In this document: positions 23,239 to 31,171 of the stretch, piece after piece
Layout: each line of letters begins with the position of its first letter
Position numbering within the stretch: the stretch's first letter is position 1
Assembly (NCBI GenBank): GCA_036374795.1
Contig: DASUTC010000334.1
Location: forward strand, 1-36,795
DNA length: 36,795 nt
Direction of reading: 5' to 3'
DNA from: Herpetosiphonaceae bacterium
GTDB lineage: Bacteria; Chloroflexota; Chloroflexia; Chloroflexales; Kallotenuaceae
The notes under the pieces: generated by a model
Database searches by the model: none
Seen by the model: the letters and a program-made list of their open reading frames with translations, nothing else
Told to the model about the DNA's origin: nothing
Position numbers and translations under genes: made by a program

Positions 23239-23847
23239 CTACCACTGCCGCGCCAGCACATACACGCCGTAGTCGCAGATGCCGGAGCGCATATGGTAGC
23301 TGCGCCGAACGCTGAAGTGCGGCGCGAACAGCGCGCGATAGTCCGCGTCGCTGCGGATATGATCGCCGCGATCAAGCCAGTGCATCAGATGGCCCGGCAG
23401 GTTCCAGATGCTTGGCGGCGGCACGTCTTCCATCACCAGCAGCGTCGCGCCCGGCTTGAGCACCCGGTGTAGCTCTCCGATGCTGTCGCGCACCAGTTGA
23501 TCCGGCAAATGGTGAAACACGCCCAGCACCAGCGCGGCGTCGAAGCTGGCATCCTCCAGACCCAGCGCGCTACCGTCCATCACACTGTACTGGCCCGGAC
23601 GAGTCGCACCCGCATACGCGATATAGGGCCTCGTCAGGTCCATGCCGACATAGCGATCCGCCGGAAAGTCGGCGGCAAACTGGCCCGTGCCGCAGCCAAA
23701 ATCTAAGAATCGCCGCTCCCGATCTTGGAAGGGCACCAGCTCTCTGGCGATCACCGCGTGCTCTCCACGAAAGCCAGCCTCGACCACCCAGCGCAGCAGA
23801 TTCCAAAGTTGAGGCGTGCGCGACACCCGATCAAGCATGTTTTGCAT
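23239..23847 (-). CDS. class I SAM-dependent methyltransferase (UbiE/MenG-like fold)
   Basis: The protein (202 aa) has motif I RFLDFGCGTGQF, acidic YVGMDLT at the end of strand 2, SVMDGSALGLEDASFDAALV (motifs II-III) and VLKPGATLLVMEDV (motif post-III). These mark a small-molecule methyltransferase of the Methyltransf_11 type. It is the most promoter-distal gene of the minus-strand glycan cluster, 69 bases after the preceding methyltransferase gene, so a lipid or sugar substrate is possible but not shown. No strong ribosome-binding site. Confidence 0.88.
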   Translation of the reverse strand: MQNMLDRVSRTPQLWNLLRWVVEAGFRGEHAVIARELVPFQDRERRFLDFGCGTGQFAADFPADRYVGMDLTRPYIAYAGATRPGQYSVMDGSALGLEDASFDAALVLGVFHHLPDQLVRDSIGELHRVLKPGATLLVMEDVPPPSIWNLPGHLMHWLDRGDHIRSDADYRALFAPHFSVRRSYHMRSGICDYGVYVLARQW

Positions 23848-23916
23848 ATCAATCCACTAATCTTTCAGTGTTGCTCAGAAAACTCAAGGAACAAAGCGCG
23901 TTGGCATCCTCGTGTG

Positions 23917-24663
23917 TCAAGCGCTTCTGCGCGCCAGCGCCAGCACCGACAGCCCGCACGGAAAGCGACCGCCACGCCGCAGCCAGGCCGCCTCTGTGTA
24001 CATTGCCGTTCCAAGCGCCGCGTTCAGCAGCGGGCTAGGCAGTTCGAGATCGGAGCCTGAGCGCTCCAGATCCGGCAGCACCCGCTCGACCAGCCGCTGA
24101 AGCACCGGGATCGGCAGCAGGAGGCTGTTGATGTACGATATGCGCTCCACCTGCAATCCCGCCTCCGTCAGCAGCGACCGCACCTCGCGCGCCGTGTAGC
24201 GGTGCCGCCCATGTACCGAGCGATCGTGCTTGGACGAGAGCCAGCGATAGGCCGGAAGCCGCACCAGGAAGCGACCGCCGTGCCGCAGCACGCGCACCGT
24301 TTCGCTGAGCGCCTCCCGCTCGTCGATCACCGCGCGATGGTACAGCACGTCGAACGATGTCACCAGATCAAATGCCTCGTCGGCAAATGGCAGCGCAACC
24401 ACCGAGCCGCGTGTCAGCCTGCCCGGCAGCCGACGCTGCCCGAACTGGATCGCCAGCGGTGCCAGATCCAGCCCCGCGACGCTGCCGTAGCGCTGGAGGA
24501 ACTCGCCGTTACCGCCCGTGCCGCAGCCCGTATCGAGGATTCGTAAATCGCGCCGCTGCTGGTAAGCCAGATCCAGCCAGGAGGCCGTGATCGCGCGCAT
24601 GCCCCGATACCACCAGTGCGCGTCTTCCACAGCGGCCATGATCTCGTATTCGATCTGTTCCAT
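23917..24663 (-). CDS. class I SAM-dependent methyltransferase with WWYRG motif
   Basis: The protein (248 aa) begins with the EDAHWWYRGMR signature often seen in methyltransferases of surface-glycan clusters. Motif I is RILDTGCGTGGNGEFL, then VAGLDLA, VALPFADEAFDLVTSFDVLYH and RVLRHGGRFLVRLPA. The C-terminal third has a weakly hydrophobic patch (INSLLLPIPVLQRLV). Placement after an aminotransferase and next to another methyltransferase suggests modification of an amino sugar or glycolipid; this is inference. A 158-base repeat-filled spacer separates it from the aminotransferase gene. Confidence 0.88.
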   Translation of the reverse strand: MEQIEYEIMAAVEDAHWWYRGMRAITASWLDLAYQQRRDLRILDTGCGTGGNGEFLQRYGSVAGLDLAPLAIQFGQRRLPGRLTRGSVVALPFADEAFDLVTSFDVLYHRAVIDEREALSETVRVLRHGGRFLVRLPAYRWLSSKHDRSVHGRHRYTAREVRSLLTEAGLQVERISYINSLLLPIPVLQRLVERVLPDLERSGSDLELPSPLLNAALGTAMYTEAAWLRRGGRFPCGLSVLALARRSA

Positions 24664-24664
24664 A

Positions 24665-24822
24665 CAATCTCAGAACACAGAGCCAAGAACCAAGGGAAAA
24701 CCAGGAACCGGGTGCCAGGCGGGTGCCCTGCGGGTGCCCTCTGGGCATGGGCACCCGGCATGGGCACCCGGCGCACCAAGAGCCGAAGATCGAAACTCTG
24801 AACTTGGAACTTGCAACTCCGT
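24665..24822. repeat. mixed repeat block: 7-bp tracts flanking GGGTGCC direct and inverted repeats
   Basis: Both ends read in 7-bp steps (GAACACA, GAGCCAA, GAACCAA, GGGAAAA; and GAAACTC, TGAACTT, GGAACTT, GCAACTC). The middle has three GGGTGCC copies (two of them GGGTGCCCT-type) and then two GGGCACCC copies in opposite orientation, able to form a strong stem. CCGGGTGCCAG is shared, inverted, with the spacer near 35650-35661. Confidence 0.6.
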
Positions 24823-25964
24823 TATTGCCCCATCACATCGCGAATCGCCGCCGCCACCGCCTCGACTTCCGCGCGCGTCAGCTCAGGGAAGCACGGCAGC
24901 GACAGCACCGTCTCGGCCAGCCGCTCCGTCACCGGCAGCTCGCCCGGCTCGTAGCCCAGATCCTCGAAGGCGGGCTGGAGATGCGTCGGTAGCGGATAGT
25001 GAATATCGGTGCCGATGCCGCGCTCCGTCAGTGCTTGGCGCAGCGCATCGCGCCGACCGCTATGCACCTGCACCACAAGCAGGTGATAAACATGTCCGGC
25101 GACATCTTCCGGCAGCGTCAGGCCGGACACGTCGCCCAGCAGCTCGCGGTACCAGGCCGCCCGCTCGCGGCGCAGATCATTCCAGCGCGTGAGATGCGGC
25201 AGCTTGCAGCGCAGCAGCGCCGCTTGCAGCTCGTCGAGCCGCGAGTTGATCCCGCCCGCCACGGTGCTATGGTACTTACGCTCCCAGCCGTAGACGCGCA
25301 GCTTGCGCAGCGTATCGGCCAGCGCGGCATCATCGGTGACGATCGCACCGCCGTCGCCGAGCGCGCCAAGGTTTTTGGTCGGGTAGAACGAGAAGCAGCC
25401 CAGCCGCCCGATCGTCCCGGTCATCCGTCCGCCGACGGTCGCGCCGTGCGATTGCGCGCAATCCTCAACTACTGGCAGGCCGTGGCGCTCCGCAACCGCC
25501 ATGATCTCGGCCATCGGCGCGGGATGGCCGTACAGATGCACCGGCATGATCGCTCTGGTACGCGGCGTGATCGTCGCCTCCAGCGAGCCAGGCGACAGCG
25601 CATGCGCCCGATCGTCCACGTCGGCGAAGCGCGGCGTTAGCCCCGCCTGCCGGACGGCAACCGCGCCGGGCACGCCCGCATTAGCGACCGTCACCACCTC
25701 GTCGCCGGGCTGCACGCCGAGCGCCCGCAGCGCCAGATGCAGCGCCTCGGTGCCGTTCCCGACCGAGACGCAGTGCGCGACGCCGCAGAACTGCGCAAAC
25801 TCGGCCTCGAACGCCTGCACCTCAGGCCCCAGAATATACCAGCCGCTCTTGAGCACCCGCGCCGCTGCGGCGTCAAGCTCGTGTTGCAGCGCCTGATACT
25901 GACGAACCGAGTCGCCGAAAGGCACGCGGCTTACGGATCGCTCTCGCGATGATTGTAGCGTCAT
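24822..25964 (-). CDS. DegT/DnrJ/EryC1/StrS family sugar aminotransferase
   Basis: The protein (380 aa) is a PLP enzyme that transaminates keto groups of nucleotide sugars. Seen are VGNGTEALHLALRALG (cofactor phosphate site), PVHLYGHPA, VVEDCAQSHGA with D168 contacting the PLP ring nitrogen, and SFYPTKNLGALGDGGAI with K197 as the Schiff-base lysine. NSRLDELQAALLRCKL and DIHYPLPTHLQPAF are typical of the family. ATG 25964 has AAGGTGG upstream. With the epimerase at 28069-29070 it could make an amino or deoxyamino NDP-sugar for the glycan cluster. Position of the amination is unknown. Confidence 0.94.
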   Translation of the reverse strand: MTLQSSRERSVSRVPFGDSVRQYQALQHELDAAAARVLKSGWYILGPEVQAFEAEFAQFCGVAHCVSVGNGTEALHLALRALGVQPGDEVVTVANAGVPGAVAVRQAGLTPRFADVDDRAHALSPGSLEATITPRTRAIMPVHLYGHPAPMAEIMAVAERHGLPVVEDCAQSHGATVGGRMTGTIGRLGCFSFYPTKNLGALGDGGAIVTDDAALADTLRKLRVYGWERKYHSTVAGGINSRLDELQAALLRCKLPHLTRWNDLRRERAAWYRELLGDVSGLTLPEDVAGHVYHLLVVQVHSGRRDALRQALTERGIGTDIHYPLPTHLQPAFEDLGYEPGELPVTERLAETVLSLPCFPELTRAEVEAVAAAIRDVMGQ

Positions 25965-26021
25965 GAATCTATCCACCTTGTACAGAATCAAGGAGCCTTG
26001 TCGGAATACAGGGGGGGAAAA

Positions 26022-26060
26022 TCATGGGGGCCACCCCCACACCCCCGGCCTGACGGCGCA
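26022..26060 (-). repeat. GC-rich 3'-end element (copy B) after the 677-aa membrane protein gene
   Basis: On the minus strand it begins directly after the stop codon: TGCGCCGTCAGGCC, GGGGGTGTGGGGG, TGGCCCCCATGAT. It can form GGGGG-TGG-CCCCC. It matches copy A (9774-9811) at nearly every position, although the genes upstream are unrelated. Confidence 0.75.
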
Positions 26061-28094
26061 TCAAAGCGGCGTGTGGCGTTTGATCAGCAGGTAGAAATGC
26101 CCGCGCTGCGCCACCTCAAACGCCAGAAAACACAGGACCATCAGCACCGCCGCGCGACCGGCCCAGCCGCGCCGCCACCAGCGGCTCAGCACATAGCCGG
26201 ACCAGATCGCCACCAGCGGCATCATAAAGAAGACATGTTTGAGCACCATATCGGCGACGAACGCGCTGACCAGGCTGTACAGCACAAAGATGCCCAGCCA
26301 CGCGCCCCAGATCGGCCACCAGCGCCGCGTGTGTGCCTGCTGCGCCAGCCCAAGCCCGCCCAGCCCGGTCAGCACCAGCAGCAGCGGCGTGAAATGCCCG
26401 ACCGTAAACTGATTGTTGGCGGCGAAGTTAGCCAGCGGATTTTCGCGCGCCTCGGCGGCGGCGTCGAGCGGATTGTCAGCCCGATCGGCGGTGCCCGAAA
26501 CGATCGCCGGAAGCGTGTCCATCACGATCGCCTCGGCAAACTGAACATGATAGATCGCGAAGCAGAGGAGCTCGGCTGCCAGCAGGCCGGTGACGATGAA
26601 GCGCAGCCGCTTACGGCCAAGGCCGCCGCGCTGAAATAGCCCAAAGATCCCGATCATCATAAAGAGCGTCACCGAGAAGACGCCCAGCACGGTGTAGGAG
26701 AGGATCGCCAGCGCCAGCAGCGCAACCCAGATCCCGAAGGTGCGCCACGAGATCGTATGCTGCGCGAAGCGCTGGTAATGCACCGCCAGAAACGCGGTCG
26801 CCAGCAGCGCCGCCCACAGGCCGAACTGCGTCGGATAGTTGCCCCACGACAGCAGAAAGTAGGGCATCGGCAGCAGGTTGTAGAGCGCGGCGGCATAGAG
26901 CGCCGTGCGCCGTGAGCTGGTGGTCACACGGGCGATCAGATGGATCGGGAAGAGCTTGGAGACATCCATCAGCGCGCTCAGGCCGTTGGTCGCATCCGGC
27001 AGCCCCAGGCCCAGGAACGAGAACGGCACCACGACGAGATACCACAGCGGCGAGTACGGAAACTGCCCGCCGCCCAGCCCGACCGTATCGCCCATGTACG
27101 AGGTATAGCCGGGCCGGTACAGCTCCATGAAGCGACCTTCCAGGAGCCAGTTCATGCGCAGCACATGCGCCGCCTCGTCAAAGATGATCACGTGGGGATA
27201 GAGCATCCCGCCAAGCTTGACCAGCGTCGCGGCGACGAAGATGCGCCACAGCCAGCGCTCCTCGTCGGCGGCCAGGGGCACATCGGCACGATCGTAGATC
27301 GCGCGTGCCACGCGGCGCAGCGGCCACAGCGCGACATGCAGGCCCAGCACGATCGCCAGCCAGTAGACCAGGCCGATCGTGATCAGCAGCCGGTTGGTAA
27401 ACAGGCCGTAGATCGCGCTTGAGACAATCAGCAGCGCCAGCAGCGCGCTCACATCTGGCCGCAGGGCCAGCCGCCGCGCCAGCCCGTACAGGCCCAGCGA
27501 GATCGCCAGGATCATCGCTGCCGCGCGCAGAGGCAGGCCCGGCGTGAGCGATCGGACGGCAAAGGTATCAACCGGAATGCCAAGCTGACGGGGATCACGC
27601 TCGCTAGGCTGGAACGGATTGGCGACAATCCGCGCGTCGAGATCGCCGCTGGTGGACGGCACCAGCACATGGTACGAGCGCAGGCCGTTCGAGGGCTTGA
27701 AGCCCACCGGCGTCTGCGGCGCGCCGAAGAAGACGCGCGCGGGGTCGGCCTCCGCCGGTCGCACGCCGTCGAAGCGTAGCGTCGTCGCGAACACGCCGCT
27801 GCCAGCGCCGCCAAGAAAGATCTGCGCGCGCGCGCCGCTGAAAGCGTAGTTGTAGTCCGCGTTCTTCTCCGGCTGGTTGAAGCCGCGCAGATAGGCGCGC
27901 GCATAGGTCGTGCCCAGATCGACCCGGAGCGTCTGCGGCAGGCGATAGACCAGCGCCAGCGCGAGCAGCACCCACGCCGCAATCAGCGCGACGCTCAGCA
28001 GATCGGGCTGCCAGGTCCAGCCACGTCTCGCGGCGGCGGCTCTGCGGTCGAGCGCATCGCGCGTCAGGCTACCAGTAAAACTGTCGGTGTTCAT
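26061..28094 (-). CDS. large polytopic membrane protein, GT-C-like, of the glycan cluster
   Basis: The protein (677 aa) has a basic N-terminus, a first helix near residues 31-50, an extracytoplasmic beta-rich segment to about 190, then roughly ten to twelve helices. The loop after helix 3 or 4 holds IFDEAAHVLRMNWLLEG and FPYSPLWYLVVVPF, and later comes SWGNYPTQFGLWAA and KHVFFMMPLVAIWSGY. These motifs recur in the 663-aa protein at 29165-31156, so the two are paralogues. The layout fits GT-C transferases or oligosaccharide-handling membrane proteins, but no catalytic residue is certain. Its start overlaps the end of the epimerase gene by 26 bases, indicating translational coupling. Confidence 0.78.
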   Translation of the reverse strand: MNTDSFTGSLTRDALDRRAAAARRGWTWQPDLLSVALIAAWVLLALALVYRLPQTLRVDLGTTYARAYLRGFNQPEKNADYNYAFSGARAQIFLGGAGSGVFATTLRFDGVRPAEADPARVFFGAPQTPVGFKPSNGLRSYHVLVPSTSGDLDARIVANPFQPSERDPRQLGIPVDTFAVRSLTPGLPLRAAAMILAISLGLYGLARRLALRPDVSALLALLIVSSAIYGLFTNRLLITIGLVYWLAIVLGLHVALWPLRRVARAIYDRADVPLAADEERWLWRIFVAATLVKLGGMLYPHVIIFDEAAHVLRMNWLLEGRFMELYRPGYTSYMGDTVGLGGGQFPYSPLWYLVVVPFSFLGLGLPDATNGLSALMDVSKLFPIHLIARVTTSSRRTALYAAALYNLLPMPYFLLSWGNYPTQFGLWAALLATAFLAVHYQRFAQHTISWRTFGIWVALLALAILSYTVLGVFSVTLFMMIGIFGLFQRGGLGRKRLRFIVTGLLAAELLCFAIYHVQFAEAIVMDTLPAIVSGTADRADNPLDAAAEARENPLANFAANNQFTVGHFTPLLLVLTGLGGLGLAQQAHTRRWWPIWGAWLGIFVLYSLVSAFVADMVLKHVFFMMPLVAIWSGYVLSRWWRRGWAGRAAVLMVLCFLAFEVAQRGHFYLLIKRHTPL

Positions 28095-29070
28095 GATAAA
28101 ACGCCAGGGTCCGCGCCAGACCTTCGCGCAGGTCGACCTGCGGACGCCAGCCGAGTCGTCCTTGAATCAGGCGGTAATCGCCGTAATAATCGCCGATGTC
28201 GATCGTCTTGCGGTCGGCTGGGAACGGAATCAGCTCATAGCTGCCGGAGCCGTTCAGCTCGATCAGCAGTTGGGCCAGATCGCGCAGGTTGATCGTCTCG
28301 TCCGCACCCAGGTTGAAGATCTGCCCGTTCACGCCGTCGGTCGCCGCCGCCAGCAGCAGCGCCTCGACCACGTCGTCCACATAGTTGAGATCGCGGATCT
28401 GCAAGCCGTCGCCAAAGACCTTGATCGGCTGCCCGTCGATCAACTGCTTGATCCAGATGCCCAAAAAGGTCTGCCGCGCATCCTTGACGCGCATCCGAGG
28501 GCCGTAGGTGTTGGTCAGGCGCAGCGCGCAGGCTTTGATGCCGTAGACGTTGTTATAGACGATGTGATACCACTCGCCGGCCATCTTGTTGATGCCGTTG
28601 ACATCGGTCGGGTGGAGCAGATGCCGCTCATCGACCGGCAGATAGTCGGGCTTGCCGTAGATCTGGCGCGTGCTGGCATAGACGATCCGCACATCGGGAT
28701 TATGCTTGCGACACGCCTCAAGAATACTAAGCTGCGCGCGGCAGTTGATCTCCAGATCGGTGTACGGATCGTGCATCGAGTCGAGATGGCTGGTCTGCCC
28801 CGCCAGATTGAAGAGATAGTCCTGGCCCTGCACGAGATAGTTCATCGAATACTCGTCGCGGACATCGGCGATGTTAATCCGCACCCGATCGCGGTCCAGA
28901 TGCTCGGCGTTGCGCAGGTTGCCGCCATACTCCGGGATCAGCGAGTCGACCAGCGTCACGTGTGCGCCTAGCTCCACGAGCCGCCCCGCCAGGTTCGAGC
29001 CGATAAAGCCCAGTCCGCCGGTGATCATGCAGCGCTTATCGGCAAACGATGTGTGCTCTGTGCTATTCAT
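28069..29070 (-). CDS. extended SDR NAD-dependent nucleotide-sugar epimerase/dehydratase-like protein lacking the catalytic Tyr
   Basis: The protein (333 aa) has the NAD-binding GGLGFIGSNLA (residues 18-28), acidic LVDS at strand 2, and NLAGQTSH. The family triad is altered: Ser is present (VYASTRQIYG), Lys162 is present (NGINKMAGE), but the YxxxK tyrosine is Asn158. LRLTNTYGPRMRVKDARQ and GQIFNLGADETINL fit sugar-nucleotide binding. I recall a conserved subfamily with VNGINKMAGEWYH, so the change is probably fixed in the lineage and not decay. Start is ATG 29070. It lies between the two paralogous membrane-protein genes in the cluster. Confidence 0.9.
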   Translation of the reverse strand: MNSTEHTSFADKRCMITGGLGFIGSNLAGRLVELGAHVTLVDSLIPEYGGNLRNAEHLDRDRVRINIADVRDEYSMNYLVQGQDYLFNLAGQTSHLDSMHDPYTDLEINCRAQLSILEACRKHNPDVRIVYASTRQIYGKPDYLPVDERHLLHPTDVNGINKMAGEWYHIVYNNVYGIKACALRLTNTYGPRMRVKDARQTFLGIWIKQLIDGQPIKVFGDGLQIRDLNYVDDVVEALLLAAATDGVNGQIFNLGADETINLRDLAQLLIELNGSGSYELIPFPADRKTIDIGDYYGDYRLIQGRLGWRPQVDLREGLARTLAFYHEHRQFYW

Positions 29071-29083
29071 AGGTGCTCGTACA

Positions 29084-29160
29084 AGGTTCCACGTTTCAAG
29101 TTCCACGTTTCAAGTTTCAAGTTTCAAGTTTCGAGTTCCAAGTTTCGAGTTCTTGGTTCT
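29084..29160. repeat. eleven contiguous 7-bp repeats (best copy of the family)
   Basis: Units in exact register: AGGTTCC, ACGTTTC, AAGTTCC, ACGTTTC, then AAGTTTC three times, GAGTTCC, AAGTTTC, GAGTTCT, TGGTTCT. Consensus is RNGTTYC, 77 bp in total. It fills almost the whole spacer between the 663-aa membrane protein stop (29165) and the epimerase start (29070). Confidence 0.95.
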
Positions 29161-29164
29161 CCGC

Positions 29165-31156
29165 TTACAACGTTTCCAGCGACCAGACATACCAGGCCAC
29201 GCGCAGCAGCCACGCGCCCAGGCTGGTCCACAGCAGGTACCCGAACAGCGCGAAGACCAGCGCACGACCCGCCCGGCCCCGGCGCTGTATCTGGCCGAGC
29301 AACGGCCCGGCGGCCAGGCACACGCCCGGCAGCGCGAAGTACATATGTTTATTCCACAGCCCGAAGCGCAGATCGGCGACGGCGGTCAGGATCAGAAAGA
29401 TACCATATGCCAGGGTAACATGCGTCAGCCAGCGATCGCGCCGGTGCAGCGCCAGGAGCACGCCGAGCGCCGCCAGCGCCGCGACGATCGCGCGGTAGTG
29501 GCCCCAGAGCTGCTGCCAGACATTGCCGAGCAGCGGACCCGGCAGCAGGCTCGCATCCCGGCCAACGCTGCCTCCCTGGCTCAGCGTGGCGATGTAGTTT
29601 GGGATCGTCCTGCCGATCAGTTCGGGAAGCTGCGCGCCGTAGTAGCCGAGCAGCGCCAGCGCGAAGCCAAGCGCCGCGCCCAGCCCGATCCGGCGGCTCA
29701 CCTGCCGCACCCGCCCGACGCCCCACAGCCACGCACTCGCCGCCGCCAGGCCAAGCACCGCAGGGACGAACGCGAGATGCGTCACGTACATCAGGATGCT
29801 GAGCGTGATCGTCGTTGTCGCCGCGGCCCACAGCCACCAGCGCGGACGATCGGCGAAGCGCGTCAGCAGCCAGAGCGCCACCACCATAATCCACACGCCG
29901 ATGATCGTCGGATAGCTGCCGTCGTGGAAGTAGAGATAGCCGACCGGCAGCGCCGCGAAGAGCGCCGCCGCCCACCAACTGCTGCGCGCGTCCAGGCCGC
30001 CGCGCCGGGCGATCCCCCACAGCAGCAGCACCACGCTGGCATCCAGCGCCGAGGTAACACCTTCGACCGCCGCCAGCAGTTGCGGTGTTGACAGCCAGCG
30101 AGCCAGCGGCACGAACAGATCGTAGCTCAGCAGCGAGTAGGGCACGACAACGTCGCTGCCCCACTCGTACTGCTGGCTCAACTGCGCCTGCACCCGCGCG
30201 CGACCACCACCGGCCATCGCCTTGATCTGATTCACCCGCAGCGTATGATCGATCTGGACGAACTGCGGATGCTGCATGCCCACAAAGCGCACGACAAACA
30301 AGCCCAGCGCCACGACGGCGACCGCTCGCGCCCAGGGCCGTGCCCGTGGATCTTGCCGACGCAGCCATAGCCACAGCGGAGGCAGTGCGATCAGACTCAG
30401 CGGCAGCGTCCGGTTGAGCAGCGGCAGCGCGATCAGCAGATCGATCCGCAGCCAGGCTAGCAGCAGCAGGGCCAGCAGCAGCAGCGCCCCAACGCCGAGG
30501 CCAGTCCAGCGCGTCGGCGTGCCGAGCAAGCGCAGCGGAACCACCAGCAGCAGCAGACACAGCGCCACACTCCACTGCACATTGGTTGGTGGCTGCGCGG
30601 CGCTGAGCTGCTCCAGCCACAGCCCGCGCACAGCAATGCCCAGCCTGCGACTCCCGGCATCCAGCGGCGGCTCGGCCCGTATGGTCAGATCGAGATCGCC
30701 GCTCGTGCCGTCGATCAGCGCCGCAGGCAGCGCGATCGACACCTGCTGCCAGCCGGGCCGCAGCGCGTAGGCTCCAAGCTGGTGCTTGCCGACGCCAACC
30801 GTGAGCGTGCGCGGCGGATCGACGCTCGGATTATGAAAGAGCAGCGTCACCTGATAGCCTGCCCGCCCAACGCCCGGAAAGCGGATCAGCGTTGAGGGCG
30901 CGCTCCAGCGATGCCAGCCGTTCCCGCTCGACTCGGCCTCGCCCAGTCCGCTCCGATGCAGCCCGTCGTGGTGCTCGATCGGCAGCGCGTACGCCAAACG
31001 CTGGCGATAGCTCCATGTGCTGCCGACGATCAGCAGCAGCGTCAGGCTCAGCGCCAGCAGCAGATCGGCGGCCAGGCTGCGCGCCAGGGTAGGCCGGTGG
31101 ATCTGTGGGCGGACGAGACGCATAGCTGAGCGGCTGATTGATCGACCTTCGCTCAT
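29165..31156 (-). CDS. large polytopic membrane protein, GT-C-like, paralogue of the 677-aa protein
   Basis: The protein (663 aa) has one helix at about 29-48, an extracytoplasmic beta-rich domain to about 205, then eleven or so helices. Shared with the protein at 26061-28094 are HTLRVNQIKAMAGG (HVLRMNWLLEG there), YSLLSYDLFVPL (YSPLWYLVVVPF), AAALFAALPVGYLYFHDGSYPT (the other has AAALYNLLP and GNYPT), and KHMYFALPGVCLAAG followed by RRGRAGRA. It probably acts on lipid-linked sugars or glycan transfer in the membrane. Fifteen bases separate it from the GT2 stop. The function is inferred from layout and context only. Confidence 0.78.
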   Translation of the reverse strand: MSEGRSISRSAMRLVRPQIHRPTLARSLAADLLLALSLTLLLIVGSTWSYRQRLAYALPIEHHDGLHRSGLGEAESSGNGWHRWSAPSTLIRFPGVGRAGYQVTLLFHNPSVDPPRTLTVGVGKHQLGAYALRPGWQQVSIALPAALIDGTSGDLDLTIRAEPPLDAGSRRLGIAVRGLWLEQLSAAQPPTNVQWSVALCLLLLVVPLRLLGTPTRWTGLGVGALLLLALLLLAWLRIDLLIALPLLNRTLPLSLIALPPLWLWLRRQDPRARPWARAVAVVALGLFVVRFVGMQHPQFVQIDHTLRVNQIKAMAGGGRARVQAQLSQQYEWGSDVVVPYSLLSYDLFVPLARWLSTPQLLAAVEGVTSALDASVVLLLWGIARRGGLDARSSWWAAALFAALPVGYLYFHDGSYPTIIGVWIMVVALWLLTRFADRPRWWLWAAATTTITLSILMYVTHLAFVPAVLGLAAASAWLWGVGRVRQVSRRIGLGAALGFALALLGYYGAQLPELIGRTIPNYIATLSQGGSVGRDASLLPGPLLGNVWQQLWGHYRAIVAALAALGVLLALHRRDRWLTHVTLAYGIFLILTAVADLRFGLWNKHMYFALPGVCLAAGPLLGQIQRRGRAGRALVFALFGYLLWTSLGAWLLRVAWYVWSLETL

Positions 31157-31171
31157 GAACCTGGCACGTCG

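Noticed and set aside
29084-29160. CRISPR-like array
   Set aside because: The units are 7 bp and directly adjacent, with no spacers, and no cas gene is present.
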